The translations under genes and the position numbers were made by a program. This document shows, piece after piece, positions 1 to 9,939 of a stretch of DNA of 64,000 nt. The stretch covers positions 1 to 64,000 of the IMG/VR virus record IMGVR_UViG_3300017917_001194; one strand, given 5' to 3'. How positions within the stretch are numbered: the first letter of the stretch is position 1; every line of letters starts with the position of its first letter. This DNA is from a virus. Below the pieces are notes generated by a model. That model saw only the letters and a program-made list of their open reading frames with translations. It did not search any database and was not told where the DNA came from.

Positions 1-174
1 TTAATTGATTATTTGGACATAGTAAAAACTCCGCACAGTGAAGCGTTTGAACGGCCTAAGCTATTAAATGATTTCAAACAATTTTACACACAATACGATC
101 AGCGTAGAAATAAAGATTTTATCGCTACGTTTCCAGCATTAACAGAATGGTATGAGTCAATACAAGTACAATAG
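1..174 (+). CDS. Radical SAM twitch protein, 3' end only
   Basis: Only the last 57 codons lie in the window; the gene starts to the left. The tail (YDQRRN, then a Pro and a Leu, then TEWYES) matches the C-terminal pattern D-x-x-R-x-[ED] ... P-x-[LI] seen in the three complete radical SAM proteins that follow, so I infer a fourth member. Its stop overlaps the next gene's start by 23 bases, which suggests translational coupling in one operon. The catalytic domain is outside the window. Confidence 0.6.
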   Translation, partial: LIDYLDIVKTPHSEAFERPKLLNDFKQFYTQYDQRRNKDFIATFPALTEWYESIQVQ

Positions 175-1414
175 CACAGACTTAGTACGGTCCACGGATC
201 TTACAACAGAAGAAGAATTCTTGCTAAAAGAAAGCAAGACATTCTGCATCTATCCTTGGATACACTTACACGCTTATCCTACGGGCGAAGCATATCCTTG
301 CTGTCATGCTGAAATGGGTGTAGGACAAGTGGGCAACTGCCGTGAAAAATCACTAGAAGAAATCTGGTATGATGAGCCCATGAACAAGCTACGATATAAT
401 ATGATTCATGATATTCGCTCAGACGCTTGTGCTCGTTGTTATGAACAAGAGGAATCAGGTTTCTTTTCGGGTCGCAAGAGTGCTAATAAACATCACGGGC
501 ACAATATCAAACGCCTGGGCGATCAAGAATTTAGAATGACCTACTGGGATATTCGTTTTAGTAACTTATGTAATTTAAGTTGCCGTAGCTGTGGACATAT
601 ATTCAGCTCAAGCTGGTATCAGGATCAAGCACAATTAGCTGGGCCAGAATGGACTAAACATAATTCAGTATTGAATTTTGCTGGACGTACAGAAATAGAC
701 ATGTGGGAACAATTAAAGCCACATTTAGATTATGTAGAGCAAATATACTTTGCCGGCGGTGAACCTTTAATGATGAAAGAGCATTATCTAATATTAGAAG
801 AATTAGAGCGCAGAGGGCGTTTTGATGTACGTTTAATTTATAATACAAACTTCACACAAACACGCTTAAAAGACCGCTGGGTATTTGATTATTGGAAGAA
901 GTTCGATTCAGTGGCAGTAGGCGCAAGTTTAGACGCCATGGGCCCACGTGCTGAATACATACGCAAAGGTACTAACTGGGCCACCGTAGAAGACAATCGT
1001 CGGCGTATGCAAGACACTTGTCCAAATGTAGATTTTTATATTAGTCCTACACTAAGCATAATGAACGCAGAACATTTACCCGAATTCCACCGCACATGGG
1101 TAGATCAGGGTTTAATTCGTGCTCAAGACTTAAATGTAAACATACTACAAGATCCTGCACATTATAGAATTGATATTGCTCCTACAGCGTATAAAGCTCG
1201 ACTAGCTGAATTATATCAAGAACATATTGCGTGGTTAAAACCGCAAGATCAATTACAACGTGCTACAGTAGGATTTGAATCAGCAATTAAATTCATGCTG
1301 GCCACAGACAATACCAAATTAATTCCAAAGTTTTGGGAAAAGACTTTTCAATTAGATCGTATAAGAAAAGAAAGTGCTTTATCTATTATTCCAGAATTGG
1401 CGAATTTAGCATGA
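152..1414 (+). CDS. Radical SAM protein with N-terminal twitch-type cysteine motif
   Basis: A 420-aa radical SAM enzyme. The cluster motif is C140-x3-C144-x2-C147, followed by GGEP at 202-205, the usual SAM-binding region. An N-terminal Cys-rich part (C32, C50-C51, C93-x2-C96) resembles a half-SPASM/twitch domain placed before the barrel, an arrangement known for the N-twitch radical SAM family found in phages and marine bacteria. Substrate is unknown. The stop overlaps the next start (ATGA at 1411). Its paralogues at 1411-2610 and 4801-6099 keep both cysteine sets, so they probably act on related substrates. Confidence 0.88.
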   Translation: MSQYKYNSTDLVRSTDLTTEEEFLLKESKTFCIYPWIHLHAYPTGEAYPCCHAEMGVGQVGNCREKSLEEIWYDEPMNKLRYNMIHDIRSDACARCYEQEESGFFSGRKSANKHHGHNIKRLGDQEFRMTYWDIRFSNLCNLSCRSCGHIFSSSWYQDQAQLAGPEWTKHNSVLNFAGRTEIDMWEQLKPHLDYVEQIYFAGGEPLMMKEHYLILEELERRGRFDVRLIYNTNFTQTRLKDRWVFDYWKKFDSVAVGASLDAMGPRAEYIRKGTNWATVEDNRRRMQDTCPNVDFYISPTLSIMNAEHLPEFHRTWVDQGLIRAQDLNVNILQDPAHYRIDIAPTAYKARLAELYQEHIAWLKPQDQLQRATVGFESAIKFMLATDNTKLIPKFWEKTFQLDRIRKESALSIIPELANLA

Positions 1415-2610
1415 ATGTACCACACGATAAATTCTGCCCGCTACCTTGGATTAGTTTAGAAGCGTCGCCTATAGGCACTGTACGTCCTTGTTGTCTAGCT
1501 GACGATGAAATAGTAGATGATTTTGGCAACAAGTGTCGTTTGAACACACATGACTTTGCCACAATAAGAAACACTTATCACATGCGTGAGTTAAGAACGC
1601 AGTTTCTCAACGGTCTACAACCTGCTACATGTCGTCGTTGTTGGGCAGAAGAAGACGCTGGTCGCACAAGCAAACGCATGCACACACTAGATCGTTTAAA
1701 ACATTTACCCGTTGAGTCTTTTACTGAAGAAATACAACCGTTAATGTTTATTGATTTTAAACTGGGTAATATTTGCAATTTAAAATGTCGTATATGCGGA
1801 TCGTGGAGTTCAAGTACCTATGCCGCAGAAGAATTAAAGTTTACAGACAAGCCTAAGGAATCATTTCACTATACTATGTTACGTGAAGGCGCATGGCCGC
1901 GCACGAGTACAGAGTTCTGGACAGAGTTAGAGCAGTATAAAGATCAACTACGCTACTTAGAATTTACCGGCGGTGAGCCCTTTATGATTCAGGAGCACTT
2001 TGATTTATTAAAAGAATTAGCTGAACAGGGTTACGCAGATAATATTGACATACACTATAACACCAATGGTACTCTATTTCCAGAATATGCAGAAGCTATA
2101 TGGAGCCATTTCAAGCATGTAGAAATTGCTTTTAGTATAGATGACGTAGGCGCTCGTTTTGAATATCAACGTTCGGGTGCTCGCTGGGATCAAGTACAGG
2201 CTAACATAGATAGTTTTATTGCCATGCGTGACCGTAATACAAATATTAGTTTACAAGTCTGTTCGACTGTTAATGTGTTCAATGTTTATTATTTAAAAGA
2301 CGTTGCTGACTGGATTTATTCCAGAGATTTTGATTTTGTCTATTGGAATATGCTACACGATGCACCGCAGTTTAACATAGCTAATTTGCCATGGGCTGTT
2401 AAAATGGCCATTAGTGATCATTTAACCGAACAAGAATTTAATCCTAAGTGCCGTCAAGATATTGCTCGCATTATATTGTTTATGAATCGCACTCAAGGAA
2501 CAGACGGATCAGCGTTAATTGAAAGCATACGCCTGGTCGATCAACGTAGAAATGAAAGTTTAAACACAGTGGCACCAGAACTTGCAGGATTATTGAATTA
2601 TGACCGTTAA
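1411..2610 (+). CDS. Radical SAM twitch protein, second copy
   Basis: A 399-aa paralogue of the preceding gene. The radical SAM motif is C122-x3-C126-x2-C129; the N-terminal cysteines are C9, C27-C28 and C74-x2-C77, and a GGEP motif follows the barrel start. The ATG at 1411 overlaps the upstream TGA and gives an N-terminus that aligns with the paralogues (a short lead, then FCPLPW against FCIYPW and FCMAPW), so I prefer it to longer in-frame starts. The end overlaps the next gene by 11 bases. Function within the operon is unknown. Confidence 0.87.
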   Translation: MNVPHDKFCPLPWISLEASPIGTVRPCCLADDEIVDDFGNKCRLNTHDFATIRNTYHMRELRTQFLNGLQPATCRRCWAEEDAGRTSKRMHTLDRLKHLPVESFTEEIQPLMFIDFKLGNICNLKCRICGSWSSSTYAAEELKFTDKPKESFHYTMLREGAWPRTSTEFWTELEQYKDQLRYLEFTGGEPFMIQEHFDLLKELAEQGYADNIDIHYNTNGTLFPEYAEAIWSHFKHVEIAFSIDDVGARFEYQRSGARWDQVQANIDSFIAMRDRNTNISLQVCSTVNVFNVYYLKDVADWIYSRDFDFVYWNMLHDAPQFNIANLPWAVKMAISDHLTEQEFNPKCRQDIARIILFMNRTQGTDGSALIESIRLVDQRRNESLNTVAPELAGLLNYDR

Positions 2611-3544
2611 ACAACGACTACTGTACAATCCAGAATATTGGACCAATTTAACCACGTTCTTTTTAGAACCCATTTGGGATGAATATTTTGAGCGTGTGCC
2701 TATTGTTGCGGGACAAACATACAGCACTGCTGAATACACTGTATATGCTAATTTTTTAACAGCTAATCAGTGGATTAAACCCTATCAAGAGCAAGGATTT
2801 AACATAGTAATTGATCATTTATGGGATACCTGGGTCGAAGATGAATTTGTGTCTACAGATCAGACTCTGGTCTTGCGTAATGTCAATTGGTCTTGGTACA
2901 ACGAAAGTTTATGGTATACTGCACTAGGTTACAGTACATATCAACCCAATCGACGACCCGATAAATCATTCCTTATGCTAATGAATTTACCAAGACCGCA
3001 TAGAGATAGTATATTTGAACAGCTTAAAGATTATTTAAATCAGGCCATTTACAGTTATCACGGACAAGGCATAGAATTGCAAAATGGTCAGGATATGTCT
3101 AAAAATGAAACGACCTGGCAACGATACAGTAATCCAGACTGGTATGATCACACGCACTTTAGCGTGGTTGTAGAATCGAGTTTACAAAACAATCCAATGG
3201 CGCACTCAGAAAAGTCCTACAAGCCCATGGCATTTTATCATCCAACAATCACTTGGGGTCCAGCTGGTTTACTTGAATATTTAAAAACACAAGGATTTGA
3301 AACTTTTGCTCATCGAATTGATGAAAGCTACGATCAGGAACAAGATCATGTACAACGATTAAATCAAGTTTGTGCCAGTGTAGTTGAGTTAATTGATCAA
3401 CTAGATCGAGACCCAGGGTATCTAACTGACGCACAAACGCAACAAATAATCAAACATAATCACAATCATTTTTATAATCAGGATTTAATTCGCCAGCGAT
3501 TTAAACAAGAGATTATTGACCCAATTAAGGAGTTTGCACAATGA
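2600..3544 (+). CDS. Glycosyltransferase-like protein with SEKSYKP motif
   Basis: A 314-aa protein without a confident family. Residues 203-209 (SEKSYKP) and 240-245 (IDESYD) match motifs at the same relative spacing in the two large minus-strand proteins at 8740-9939 and 9929-11041 (SEKTFK/IDNAYD and TEKTFK/IDESYD). A conserved S/T-E-K followed by an acidic patch recalls the nucleotide-sugar site of fucosyl/exostosin-like GT-B enzymes; this is inference. Coupled to its neighbours by an 11-base upstream overlap and a 4-base downstream one. Confidence 0.6.
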   Translation: MTVKQRLLYNPEYWTNLTTFFLEPIWDEYFERVPIVAGQTYSTAEYTVYANFLTANQWIKPYQEQGFNIVIDHLWDTWVEDEFVSTDQTLVLRNVNWSWYNESLWYTALGYSTYQPNRRPDKSFLMLMNLPRPHRDSIFEQLKDYLNQAIYSYHGQGIELQNGQDMSKNETTWQRYSNPDWYDHTHFSVVVESSLQNNPMAHSEKSYKPMAFYHPTITWGPAGLLEYLKTQGFETFAHRIDESYDQEQDHVQRLNQVCASVVELIDQLDRDPGYLTDAQTQQIIKHNHNHFYNQDLIRQRFKQEIIDPIKEFAQ

Positions 3545-4215
3545 CACAAGTGTTAATTGGCAGTCGCGGTGTCATTGGGCAAAGCCTACTCGAACAACAG
3601 TCATTTGACTTAGTGTTTAACAGTGACAATATACAAGACATGACCAATGGCACATATAGCCGGGTTATTTGTGCCGCACCGTCGGGTAATAGATTGGCAA
3701 TAAATCGCGGAGAAATCGACGATCTATCTCAGGTTAAACAAATTGCACAAGTGCTTGACTCATGCTCGATTGGCCAATTGGTATTAATTAGTACTGTGGA
3801 TGTTATAACAGATCCTACTAGCACGTACGGCGCCAACAGACTACACTTAGAAGCTTGTGTACAACAACATGCAAACCATTATATACTGCGCTTGTGTACG
3901 CTGGTTGGACAACATATTAAAAAGAACATGTTATTTGATTTAACAAATAATTTGTATATTGATAAAATCGACGGCCAGGCGCAATTACAGTGGTGCATAT
4001 TAGATGATATTGTTAATCAACTCAAACTAGCAGAAAAGAATAACACACGCACGGTTAACTTAGTTAGTGAACCTATTGTCAATGAAAAAATAGCTGAACA
4101 ATTTTTTCCTGAGGTTAAATTAACAGCATTTGATACTAATAAAAAATATAATCTAACTCCTTATGTTTATACACAACAGCAAATATTTACGGCCATTGAA
4201 AGATATTTAAAATGA
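3541..4215 (+). CDS. NAD(P)-binding SDR-like epimerase/reductase
   Basis: A 224-aa protein resembling a short extended-SDR sugar epimerase. The N-terminus has a glycine-rich nucleotide-binding turn (IGSRGVIGQSL, residues 6-16); later an S-T-V-D-V stretch precedes YGANR, where SDRs have YxxxK, so the catalytic Lys is Arg here. It is shorter than the usual 300-aa epimerases. The start overlaps the previous stop (ATGA). It sits between a glycosyltransferase-like and an SGNH-like gene, consistent with a role in sugar or side-chain chemistry. Confidence 0.6.
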   Translation: MTQVLIGSRGVIGQSLLEQQSFDLVFNSDNIQDMTNGTYSRVICAAPSGNRLAINRGEIDDLSQVKQIAQVLDSCSIGQLVLISTVDVITDPTSTYGANRLHLEACVQQHANHYILRLCTLVGQHIKKNMLFDLTNNLYIDKIDGQAQLQWCILDDIVNQLKLAEKNNTRTVNLVSEPIVNEKIAEQFFPEVKLTAFDTNKKYNLTPYVYTQQQIFTAIERYLK

Positions 4216-4811
4216 TTTATATTTGCGGAGATAGCTTTGGCGTAAGTGATCGAGATTATGGTCCATGTTGGGTGGACTTGTTGCGCGAGCGTGTGAACCA
4301 GCCTGTGATTAATTTAAGTCAAGTGTGTGCAAGTAATTTAATGATAGCTCAACAGGTAGATCAAGCTCACGCGGCTGATTGGGTAATTGTTCTGTTCACA
4401 GCGTCAACTCGCGGAGAAACTGTCGTCGACGATCGTGTTATTCCTTACAGCATACATAGTTTAGATCATACTACTCCATTTAATAACAATCAATTAAACA
4501 TATTAAAAGAATATACTGCGGAATTCTTTAATTTATCTTTGGAAATATATCGAAATCAATGTATAATAGAATCAGTATTACAGCGATTAGTTGACCGCGG
4601 GCAAAAGTTTTTATTCGACCAAGGTGGTTTTGAACACCCAAGTTTTGGTGGGGCAACAGATTATTTTAAAAAATATGCTGAATATCGCAGTGCGATTAAT
4701 TTATGGGATTATGCTCAAACGAGAGAATATAGACCTTATTATCATATAACAGATATCAGCGTACACCAAATGGTTGCTGACTATTATAAAGGAAAAATCA
4801 ATGAAATCTGA
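4212..4811 (+). CDS. SGNH/GDSL-hydrolase-like protein
   Basis: A 199-aa protein starting MIYICGDSFG, the block I motif (G-D-S) of SGNH hydrolases at residues 6-8. The family hydrolyses or transfers acyl groups, often on polysaccharides. The block V D-x-x-H is not obvious, though a DISVHQ stretch near the C-terminus could supply it. ATGA overlap upstream and an 11-base overlap with the next radical SAM gene. A second phage protein of the same type lies at 50989-51702. Confidence 0.6.
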   Translation: MIYICGDSFGVSDRDYGPCWVDLLRERVNQPVINLSQVCASNLMIAQQVDQAHAADWVIVLFTASTRGETVVDDRVIPYSIHSLDHTTPFNNNQLNILKEYTAEFFNLSLEIYRNQCIIESVLQRLVDRGQKFLFDQGGFEHPSFGGATDYFKKYAEYRSAINLWDYAQTREYRPYYHITDISVHQMVADYYKGKINEI

Positions 4812-6099
4812 CAGCTTTTGTATGGCGCCTTGGGTGCATACATATCTAAGCCCACAAACAGAACGACGCATGTGCTGTGCCAGTAGAGAACCTGCACAAT
4901 CATTTAAACAATATATAGACACTGATGCTGGTACTGGTACATATAATCCGCAAACGTTAGAAGAATGGTGGAATGGTGAACACATGCGTTCAGTGCGTGT
5001 GCGTATGATACGTGGAGAAACATTGCCAGAGTGTGAAGTATGCAACAATAAGCTACTGAACACAGACGTTTACAGGAGTTATTTCTGGCACCTGTTCGGT
5101 CATAATTATTTACAAGTGGTATCAACAACTGACTGGAATACAGGTCATTATAAAGGGGTACCAGTAAGTTGGGATTACAGGTTTAGTAACTTGTGTAATT
5201 TCAAATGCCGTACATGCGGTGATATGTTGTCAAGTGCGTGGGAGTCTGAACAACGTCAACATAATATGATTAACTGGCATGATCCAAAGAATAATTGGAT
5301 GCAACCAGAAGTAAGAAAGGAAATAACCCGTTTCCAAGATGAGCAAATAGAAGCTGAATTTGCTCGCGCTGTGGAAGAACACTGTGTAAAAGAAGTATAT
5401 TGGGTAGGCGGAGAGCCCTTGATGTACGAACAACACTGGCGTTATATGCAACGCATAATTGAGCTAGGCGACGGGCCTAATGTATATGCACGTTACAACA
5501 CCAATTTATCTAGGGTTAACTATAAAGGCGTTGACTTATTTGACGACATTCTTAGCGGGATTCGTGACTGGCAGATATGTGCGTCGCTCGACGGAACGGG
5601 CCGCATTGGAGAATATATTAGAACAGGACTTGCGTATGATCAATGGCTTCAAAACTACCGTAGAGCAGTTGAAGCAAGACGTTACGGACGCCAAGTCAGA
5701 ATTGACTTCACTCTCACCCTCCCAGGTCTATTCTCCATCAATGAAATCCTACAACTTGCTCATGAAACTAGTTCGGAAATCCTGGCTAAAGTAATATTCA
5801 GCTTTAGTCCGGACATCATCCTAAGCCCATTGGCACTGCCACGCAAGTTACTAGACAAGAAGGTCGATAGTCTAGTAACAGCTTGCCCAGATGGCGCACT
5901 TAAAGACGTCTTATTACAATTAAAATCACGCCCAACATTTGAAGAACAATGGCCCGATATTTGTCAAGAGGGTTTAATCAAGGGCAAACAGCGTATACAA
6001 CAGCTAGAACGCATACGTGAGGACACTTACACACTTGCGGATATATTAGAGGAAGATCCAGAAATAGCCGAATGGTATGAAAATATTAGATCAAATTGA
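4801..6099 (+). CDS. Radical SAM twitch protein, third copy
   Basis: A 432-aa paralogue of the two upstream radical SAM proteins: C132-x3-C136-x2-C139 cluster motif, N-terminal FCMAPW with C7, C25-C26 and C78-x2-C81, and GGEP in the barrel. The ATG at 4801 is chosen because its N-terminus aligns with the paralogues. The C-terminal tail (ERIRED ... P-E-I-A-E-W) is the shared family tail. Overlaps the next gene by 23 bases. Confidence 0.87.
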   Translation: MKSDSFCMAPWVHTYLSPQTERRMCCASREPAQSFKQYIDTDAGTGTYNPQTLEEWWNGEHMRSVRVRMIRGETLPECEVCNNKLLNTDVYRSYFWHLFGHNYLQVVSTTDWNTGHYKGVPVSWDYRFSNLCNFKCRTCGDMLSSAWESEQRQHNMINWHDPKNNWMQPEVRKEITRFQDEQIEAEFARAVEEHCVKEVYWVGGEPLMYEQHWRYMQRIIELGDGPNVYARYNTNLSRVNYKGVDLFDDILSGIRDWQICASLDGTGRIGEYIRTGLAYDQWLQNYRRAVEARRYGRQVRIDFTLTLPGLFSINEILQLAHETSSEILAKVIFSFSPDIILSPLALPRKLLDKKVDSLVTACPDGALKDVLLQLKSRPTFEEQWPDICQEGLIKGKQRIQQLERIREDTYTLADILEEDPEIAEWYENIRSN

Positions 6100-7186
6100 A
6101 ATCGATTACGGCACTGCCGACAATCACATTACAGCTTATATTGACATTTGGGACCATAATTTAAGTCGTAAATGGCTTGCGGCATTAAATGAATTATTAC
6201 GCAAGAATTATCACTTAGAAAAGAATTACTGCTTTTTTGGTTGGGCTGATGGTGAGCGAAATGGTCCGCTAATTGTCGATCAAATTAATTCAAGCATAGC
6301 GGCTATCAATTCCGCTAACCTAGGCTATACAATTGATGATTATTTTACATTAGATAACAGTTTATTACCAGGAGAAATGATTCCTGAACATTTACTCAGC
6401 GTAGGGCAAAGACAGTCACCGCCGGGGGATATTAACAGAGAACATTTTAATAACTTACATCGCTACTTTGAAGATTTACAAGGCGTAAGCGGACAGATGA
6501 GTCCGTACTACGAACGTGCTGATGCAACCACACGCTGGCACATACGTCAATTAAACTTGTTATGTCACGAGTTTGAAAGCTGGGCATTAAGCTATAGAAA
6601 GAAATACACCGCTCCAGACTGGCAAAGGCCCAGTCAATTAATGTGCTGGTTAAATGCTCCACGCTTTAATTTAACCCAAGACGATTATGAGATGTTTGGT
6701 ATAGAATCGATTAGTCGTTCAACAGGTGGTGTGTATGTAGGAGTAAACAAAGCCATTGGCAAGCACCATTGGGAAGTGTTTGTAGACGAAGCAAATTATG
6801 ATCCTACTGTTAAAATAGATAATCTAACTACAACTACCATGCGTGGGCAATTAGAAGCCGCCGGAGACTTTGATATCGAGTGGGGACAAAATCCTGCCGG
6901 ACACGAGTGGCAACAGCGTCATTTAGCAGACTTTAGAACTTGGTTGATTAACAACGGATTTGATCCTAACGATAAGTCACTTACTATAGGACACCCGCAA
7001 GTTGGTCAGGTTGACTTACAGCGTACATTTGGCACAGACAATCACCAAGCAATTTGGGCACAACTAAGCCGGCATCTTAACGTATGGCAGATAAAAACGA
7101 GCACAGTAGAAAATCAGTATAATTATACATGGAGCGATGATAATTTCATTGATCTCCAAGTCGAACGAATAATCAAAGGAAATTAA
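6077..7186 (+). CDS. Conserved phage-type hypothetical protein
   Basis: A 369-aa soluble protein, acidic and rich in Trp, Asn and Asp, with no motif I can name. It has no signal peptide or membrane segment. It is joined by overlap to the radical SAM gene and followed directly by the 33-aa gene and the carbamoyltransferase, so it probably serves the same pathway, perhaps as a binding protein or modification target. That is inference from position only. Confidence 0.65.
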   Translation: MKILDQIEIDYGTADNHITAYIDIWDHNLSRKWLAALNELLRKNYHLEKNYCFFGWADGERNGPLIVDQINSSIAAINSANLGYTIDDYFTLDNSLLPGEMIPEHLLSVGQRQSPPGDINREHFNNLHRYFEDLQGVSGQMSPYYERADATTRWHIRQLNLLCHEFESWALSYRKKYTAPDWQRPSQLMCWLNAPRFNLTQDDYEMFGIESISRSTGGVYVGVNKAIGKHHWEVFVDEANYDPTVKIDNLTTTTMRGQLEAAGDFDIEWGQNPAGHEWQQRHLADFRTWLINNGFDPNDKSLTIGHPQVGQVDLQRTFGTDNHQAIWAQLSRHLNVWQIKTSTVENQYNYTWSDDNFIDLQVERIIKGN

Positions 7187-7288
7187 ATGCAGTGGATTAA
7201 GAATCTATATAATCGTATTCTATTGGAAATACGTTATAGAAAGAAATTAAAAGAATTACGCAAACGCGACCCATTTATCTATAAATGA
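7187..7288 (+). CDS. 33-aa basic small protein
   Basis: A short gene with an AAAGGA ribosome-binding site about 6 bases before the ATG. The start follows the upstream stop directly (TAAATG) and its TGA overlaps the next ATG (ATGA at 7285), the coupling seen through this operon. The product is strongly basic and amphipathic (LLEIRYRKKLKELRKR), likely helical; it might bind nucleic acid or membrane surfaces. No homologue recognised. Confidence 0.6.
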   Translation: MQWIKNLYNRILLEIRYRKKLKELRKRDPFIYK

Positions 7289-8766
7289 AATATCATTTAG
7301 GAATAAGCGCCGGGTTTCATGACGCGGCTGTAGCAGTTGTTAGCGAATCTGGTGATATATCATTTGCCGCTCACTCTGAACGCTACAGTAAAATAAAGAA
7401 TGACAGTCATTTAAATGAGCAGTTGCTGGCTGAGTTATGCAATTATGACTTTAAGACTATTAATTATTATGAGCGGGCTTGGTTACATAACCTGCGTTTG
7501 TTATATACAGGACAAAATGGCATAGGCTCCTGGACTACCAGTGGCATATTAAAAGAACATCTAGGCTCTTGGTATAAACATCCAGCAAAGGAAAAGAGTT
7601 GGCCACATCATTTATCGCATGCGGCATCGGGCTTTCAAACATCACCATTTGATCGTGCCACAGTTGTAGTCATTGACGCTATAGGTGAGTTTGACACAGT
7701 TAGCATCTGGGGAGCAGAATATGATAGCAAAGGTCGTGCAACGTATAAGAAGCTTTGGGGCCAAAAATATCCGCACTCGTTGGGTTTATTTTATTCAGCA
7801 ATTACCAAGCGTGTGGGCCTACACCCACTAGACGAAGAATACATTACCATGGGCATGGCTGCCTGGGGTAACCCGCATTGGACGGGTAAAATGTACGATG
7901 ATTTAATTGTAGATCCAGCAGAAGTAACATTTACACAAAATTTACACTTAGGATTGGAAGAACATTGGTTAGATGCCGCTAGTGATGTGGACATAGCTAG
8001 TTCGGCACAATACTTGTTAGAAAGTTTAATATACGAAATAATGACACGAGCTGTTAAATTAGGGTGGAGCAGAAATTTAGTATATCAAGGTGGGGTAGCA
8101 CTCAATTGTTTGGCCAATAGAAACTTAGGTGCATACTTTGATCGTATATGGATCATGCCCAACCCAGGAGATGCTGGCAGTAGTTTAGGAGCAGCCGCAC
8201 TGGCATACGGACGTAAGCTCAACTGGACTGATGCTAACTTAGGCCACAATATACCGGGCGATTATCCATCTAATGCTTGTCTTGATTACTTACTGCGCGA
8301 CGGCATTGTGGGCGTGGCTAGTGGACGTGCAGAGTTTGGTCCTCGTGCCCTGGGTAATAGAAGTTTATTAGCTGATCCACGTGGACCAGAAATAAAGGAC
8401 ATGGTAAATGCGATCAAACGACGACAACAATTTAGGCCGTTCGCTCCAGTTATTCTAGCCGAGCATGTTCACGATTATTTTGATGTTCCCCGCGGTTTTG
8501 TCAGCACCGATTATATGCAAGTGGTTGCTCGATGCCGCTATCCCGATCTTTTCCCGGCTATAGTACATGTGGATGGAACCAGCCGAGTTCAAACAGTTCC
8601 TAAGAATTCGTCGGGCATACGTGATTTGTTAGAGAAATGGTTAGTATTAACTGACTGCCCTATGTTGCTTAATACAAGTTTAAACATACGTGGCGAGCCC
8701 ATGGTAAATGATCGTGCAGACGCTGATCGTTTTGAACGTTTATATGGCGTTAAGGTCTGTAGCTAA
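7285..8766 (+). CDS. NodU/CmcH/TobZ-type O-carbamoyltransferase
   Basis: A 493-aa carbamoyltransferase: N-terminal GFHDAAVAVV at 10-19 (Kae1/HSP70-like ATP domain), metal-binding HHxxH at H108, H109 and H112, and the C-terminal signature FGPRALGNRSLLADPR. The family makes carbamoyl-AMP from carbamoyl phosphate and ATP and transfers the carbamoyl group to hydroxyls of sugars, antibiotics or Nod factors. Relatives run 500-600 aa, so this is near full length. It ends the plus-strand operon and overlaps the convergent gene by 27 bases. A sugar substrate fits the neighbouring glycosyltransferase-like genes. Confidence 0.88.
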   Translation: MKYHLGISAGFHDAAVAVVSESGDISFAAHSERYSKIKNDSHLNEQLLAELCNYDFKTINYYERAWLHNLRLLYTGQNGIGSWTTSGILKEHLGSWYKHPAKEKSWPHHLSHAASGFQTSPFDRATVVVIDAIGEFDTVSIWGAEYDSKGRATYKKLWGQKYPHSLGLFYSAITKRVGLHPLDEEYITMGMAAWGNPHWTGKMYDDLIVDPAEVTFTQNLHLGLEEHWLDAASDVDIASSAQYLLESLIYEIMTRAVKLGWSRNLVYQGGVALNCLANRNLGAYFDRIWIMPNPGDAGSSLGAAALAYGRKLNWTDANLGHNIPGDYPSNACLDYLLRDGIVGVASGRAEFGPRALGNRSLLADPRGPEIKDMVNAIKRRQQFRPFAPVILAEHVHDYFDVPRGFVSTDYMQVVARCRYPDLFPAIVHVDGTSRVQTVPKNSSGIRDLLEKWLVLTDCPMLLNTSLNIRGEPMVNDRADADRFERLYGVKVCS

Positions 8767-9939
8767 TTGATCTAATCTAGCGTACTTGGCTGTACTGCTA
8801 CAAAACAGTTGTTGATTATATTCTATATCGTCAATTAAATTTACATACCACGTATGTAAATCTATTTTAGATAGTTTATTCACAGTAGAAATTAATCGTA
8901 CAAAGCGTTCGGTATTGTCTAATTCTTTATCATAAGCATTGTCTATATAATCGTCGTAGGTTCTATAACCCAATTCTTTTAATGTAGTTAATGTATTGGC
9001 GGTGCCGAAGATGACAAATGGTTGGGCATGGCGGATGGCTTTAAATGTCTTTTCGCTGATAAATGCACCGCCCGATCCGTCAGCATCAAAAAAGGTTTCT
9101 AATACTAGATTACAATAACTGTCTTCAAATAGTTTACGATCTAGTACCCAGTGACTATTGTGTTCTTCAGCTGTGAGTGTGTCACAAGCATAAGGTGCGT
9201 GGGCTAAGAACTCACGAGCATACTCTTCTAATCCCGGAAAGTCATGTATGCGAATAGGATTATCTGCAAATTGATCATTAATATCAACAGTATTATAACT
9301 CCAATAACTGCGATCCAATAAACCTTGTTTATGAAAGTAACTGACAATAGTGGCTCTGGGCCATTTGTGTATTCTACTAAGCATGGTAAATTGTTTAGAT
9401 CTTGGGTTGGCATGTGCTAGACAACCAGGTTGTGGCTGATCATTCCAAACAACACCATTGCGCCAATAAAACAGCTCATGGTCTGGAAAGTAAACAAAGT
9501 TGTTTAACTGTCGACACGCGGTATTACCCGACACAAACACATAGCAATTTGTAGGTAAGTTGTGTTCAGCGCACAGACTGTCCAGGCGAGCTTTTTCGTG
9601 AGCAGGGTTATCGCCTTCGTGATAATAAAATAACACACGTAATTGATGTTCTTTCAATAACTCACGCACTTGATCGCTCATTAGAGCAAAGTAATCTATG
9701 CTAAAATCAAACCAGCCTATTCCTACCGGATAGTAACTGTTAGTAGGAATAGGTTGGTCAATATAACTAATACCTATAGGATAGTTATGATCATGGCAAT
9801 AGTAGATTAATCTACATGGAATGATCCAAGGGTAAGTGTCGCCCATGCCATGGTAACCATTTGACGCATCCATAGACGGTGCTAGATTAGGGTACGGGCG
9901 GCCATTTTCTTCTCGATCAAAAACAAAATTAAATGCCAT
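8740..9939 (-). CDS. Glycosyltransferase-like protein with SEKTFK motif
   Basis: A 399-aa protein sharing with its neighbour (9929-11041) and with 2600-3544 a C-terminal block: SEKTFK at 295-300, then a hydrophobic PFVIFG, then IDNAYD at 332-337. In GT-B enzymes of the GT10/exostosin type a similar S-E-K block binds the nucleotide sugar; I assign the class only loosely. The gene converges on the carbamoyltransferase and overlaps its upstream neighbour by 11 bases. Confidence 0.6.
   Translation of the reverse strand: MAFNFVFDREENGRPYPNLAPSMDASNGYHGMGDTYPWIIPCRLIYYCHDHNYPIGISYIDQPIPTNSYYPVGIGWFDFSIDYFALMSDQVRELLKEHQLRVLFYYHEGDNPAHEKARLDSLCAEHNLPTNCYVFVSGNTACRQLNNFVYFPDHELFYWRNGVVWNDQPQPGCLAHANPRSKQFTMLSRIHKWPRATIVSYFHKQGLLDRSYWSYNTVDINDQFADNPIRIHDFPGLEEYAREFLAHAPYACDTLTAEEHNSHWVLDRKLFEDSYCNLVLETFFDADGSGGAFISEKTFKAIRHAQPFVIFGTANTLTTLKELGYRTYDDYIDNAYDKELDNTERFVRLISTVNKLSKIDLHTWYVNLIDDIEYNQQLFCSSTAKYARLDQLATDLNAI

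Noticed and set aside
4701-5128. Minus-strand open frames opposite the third radical SAM gene
   Set aside because: They mirror the codon pattern of the plus-strand gene, have no start signals and break the operon.
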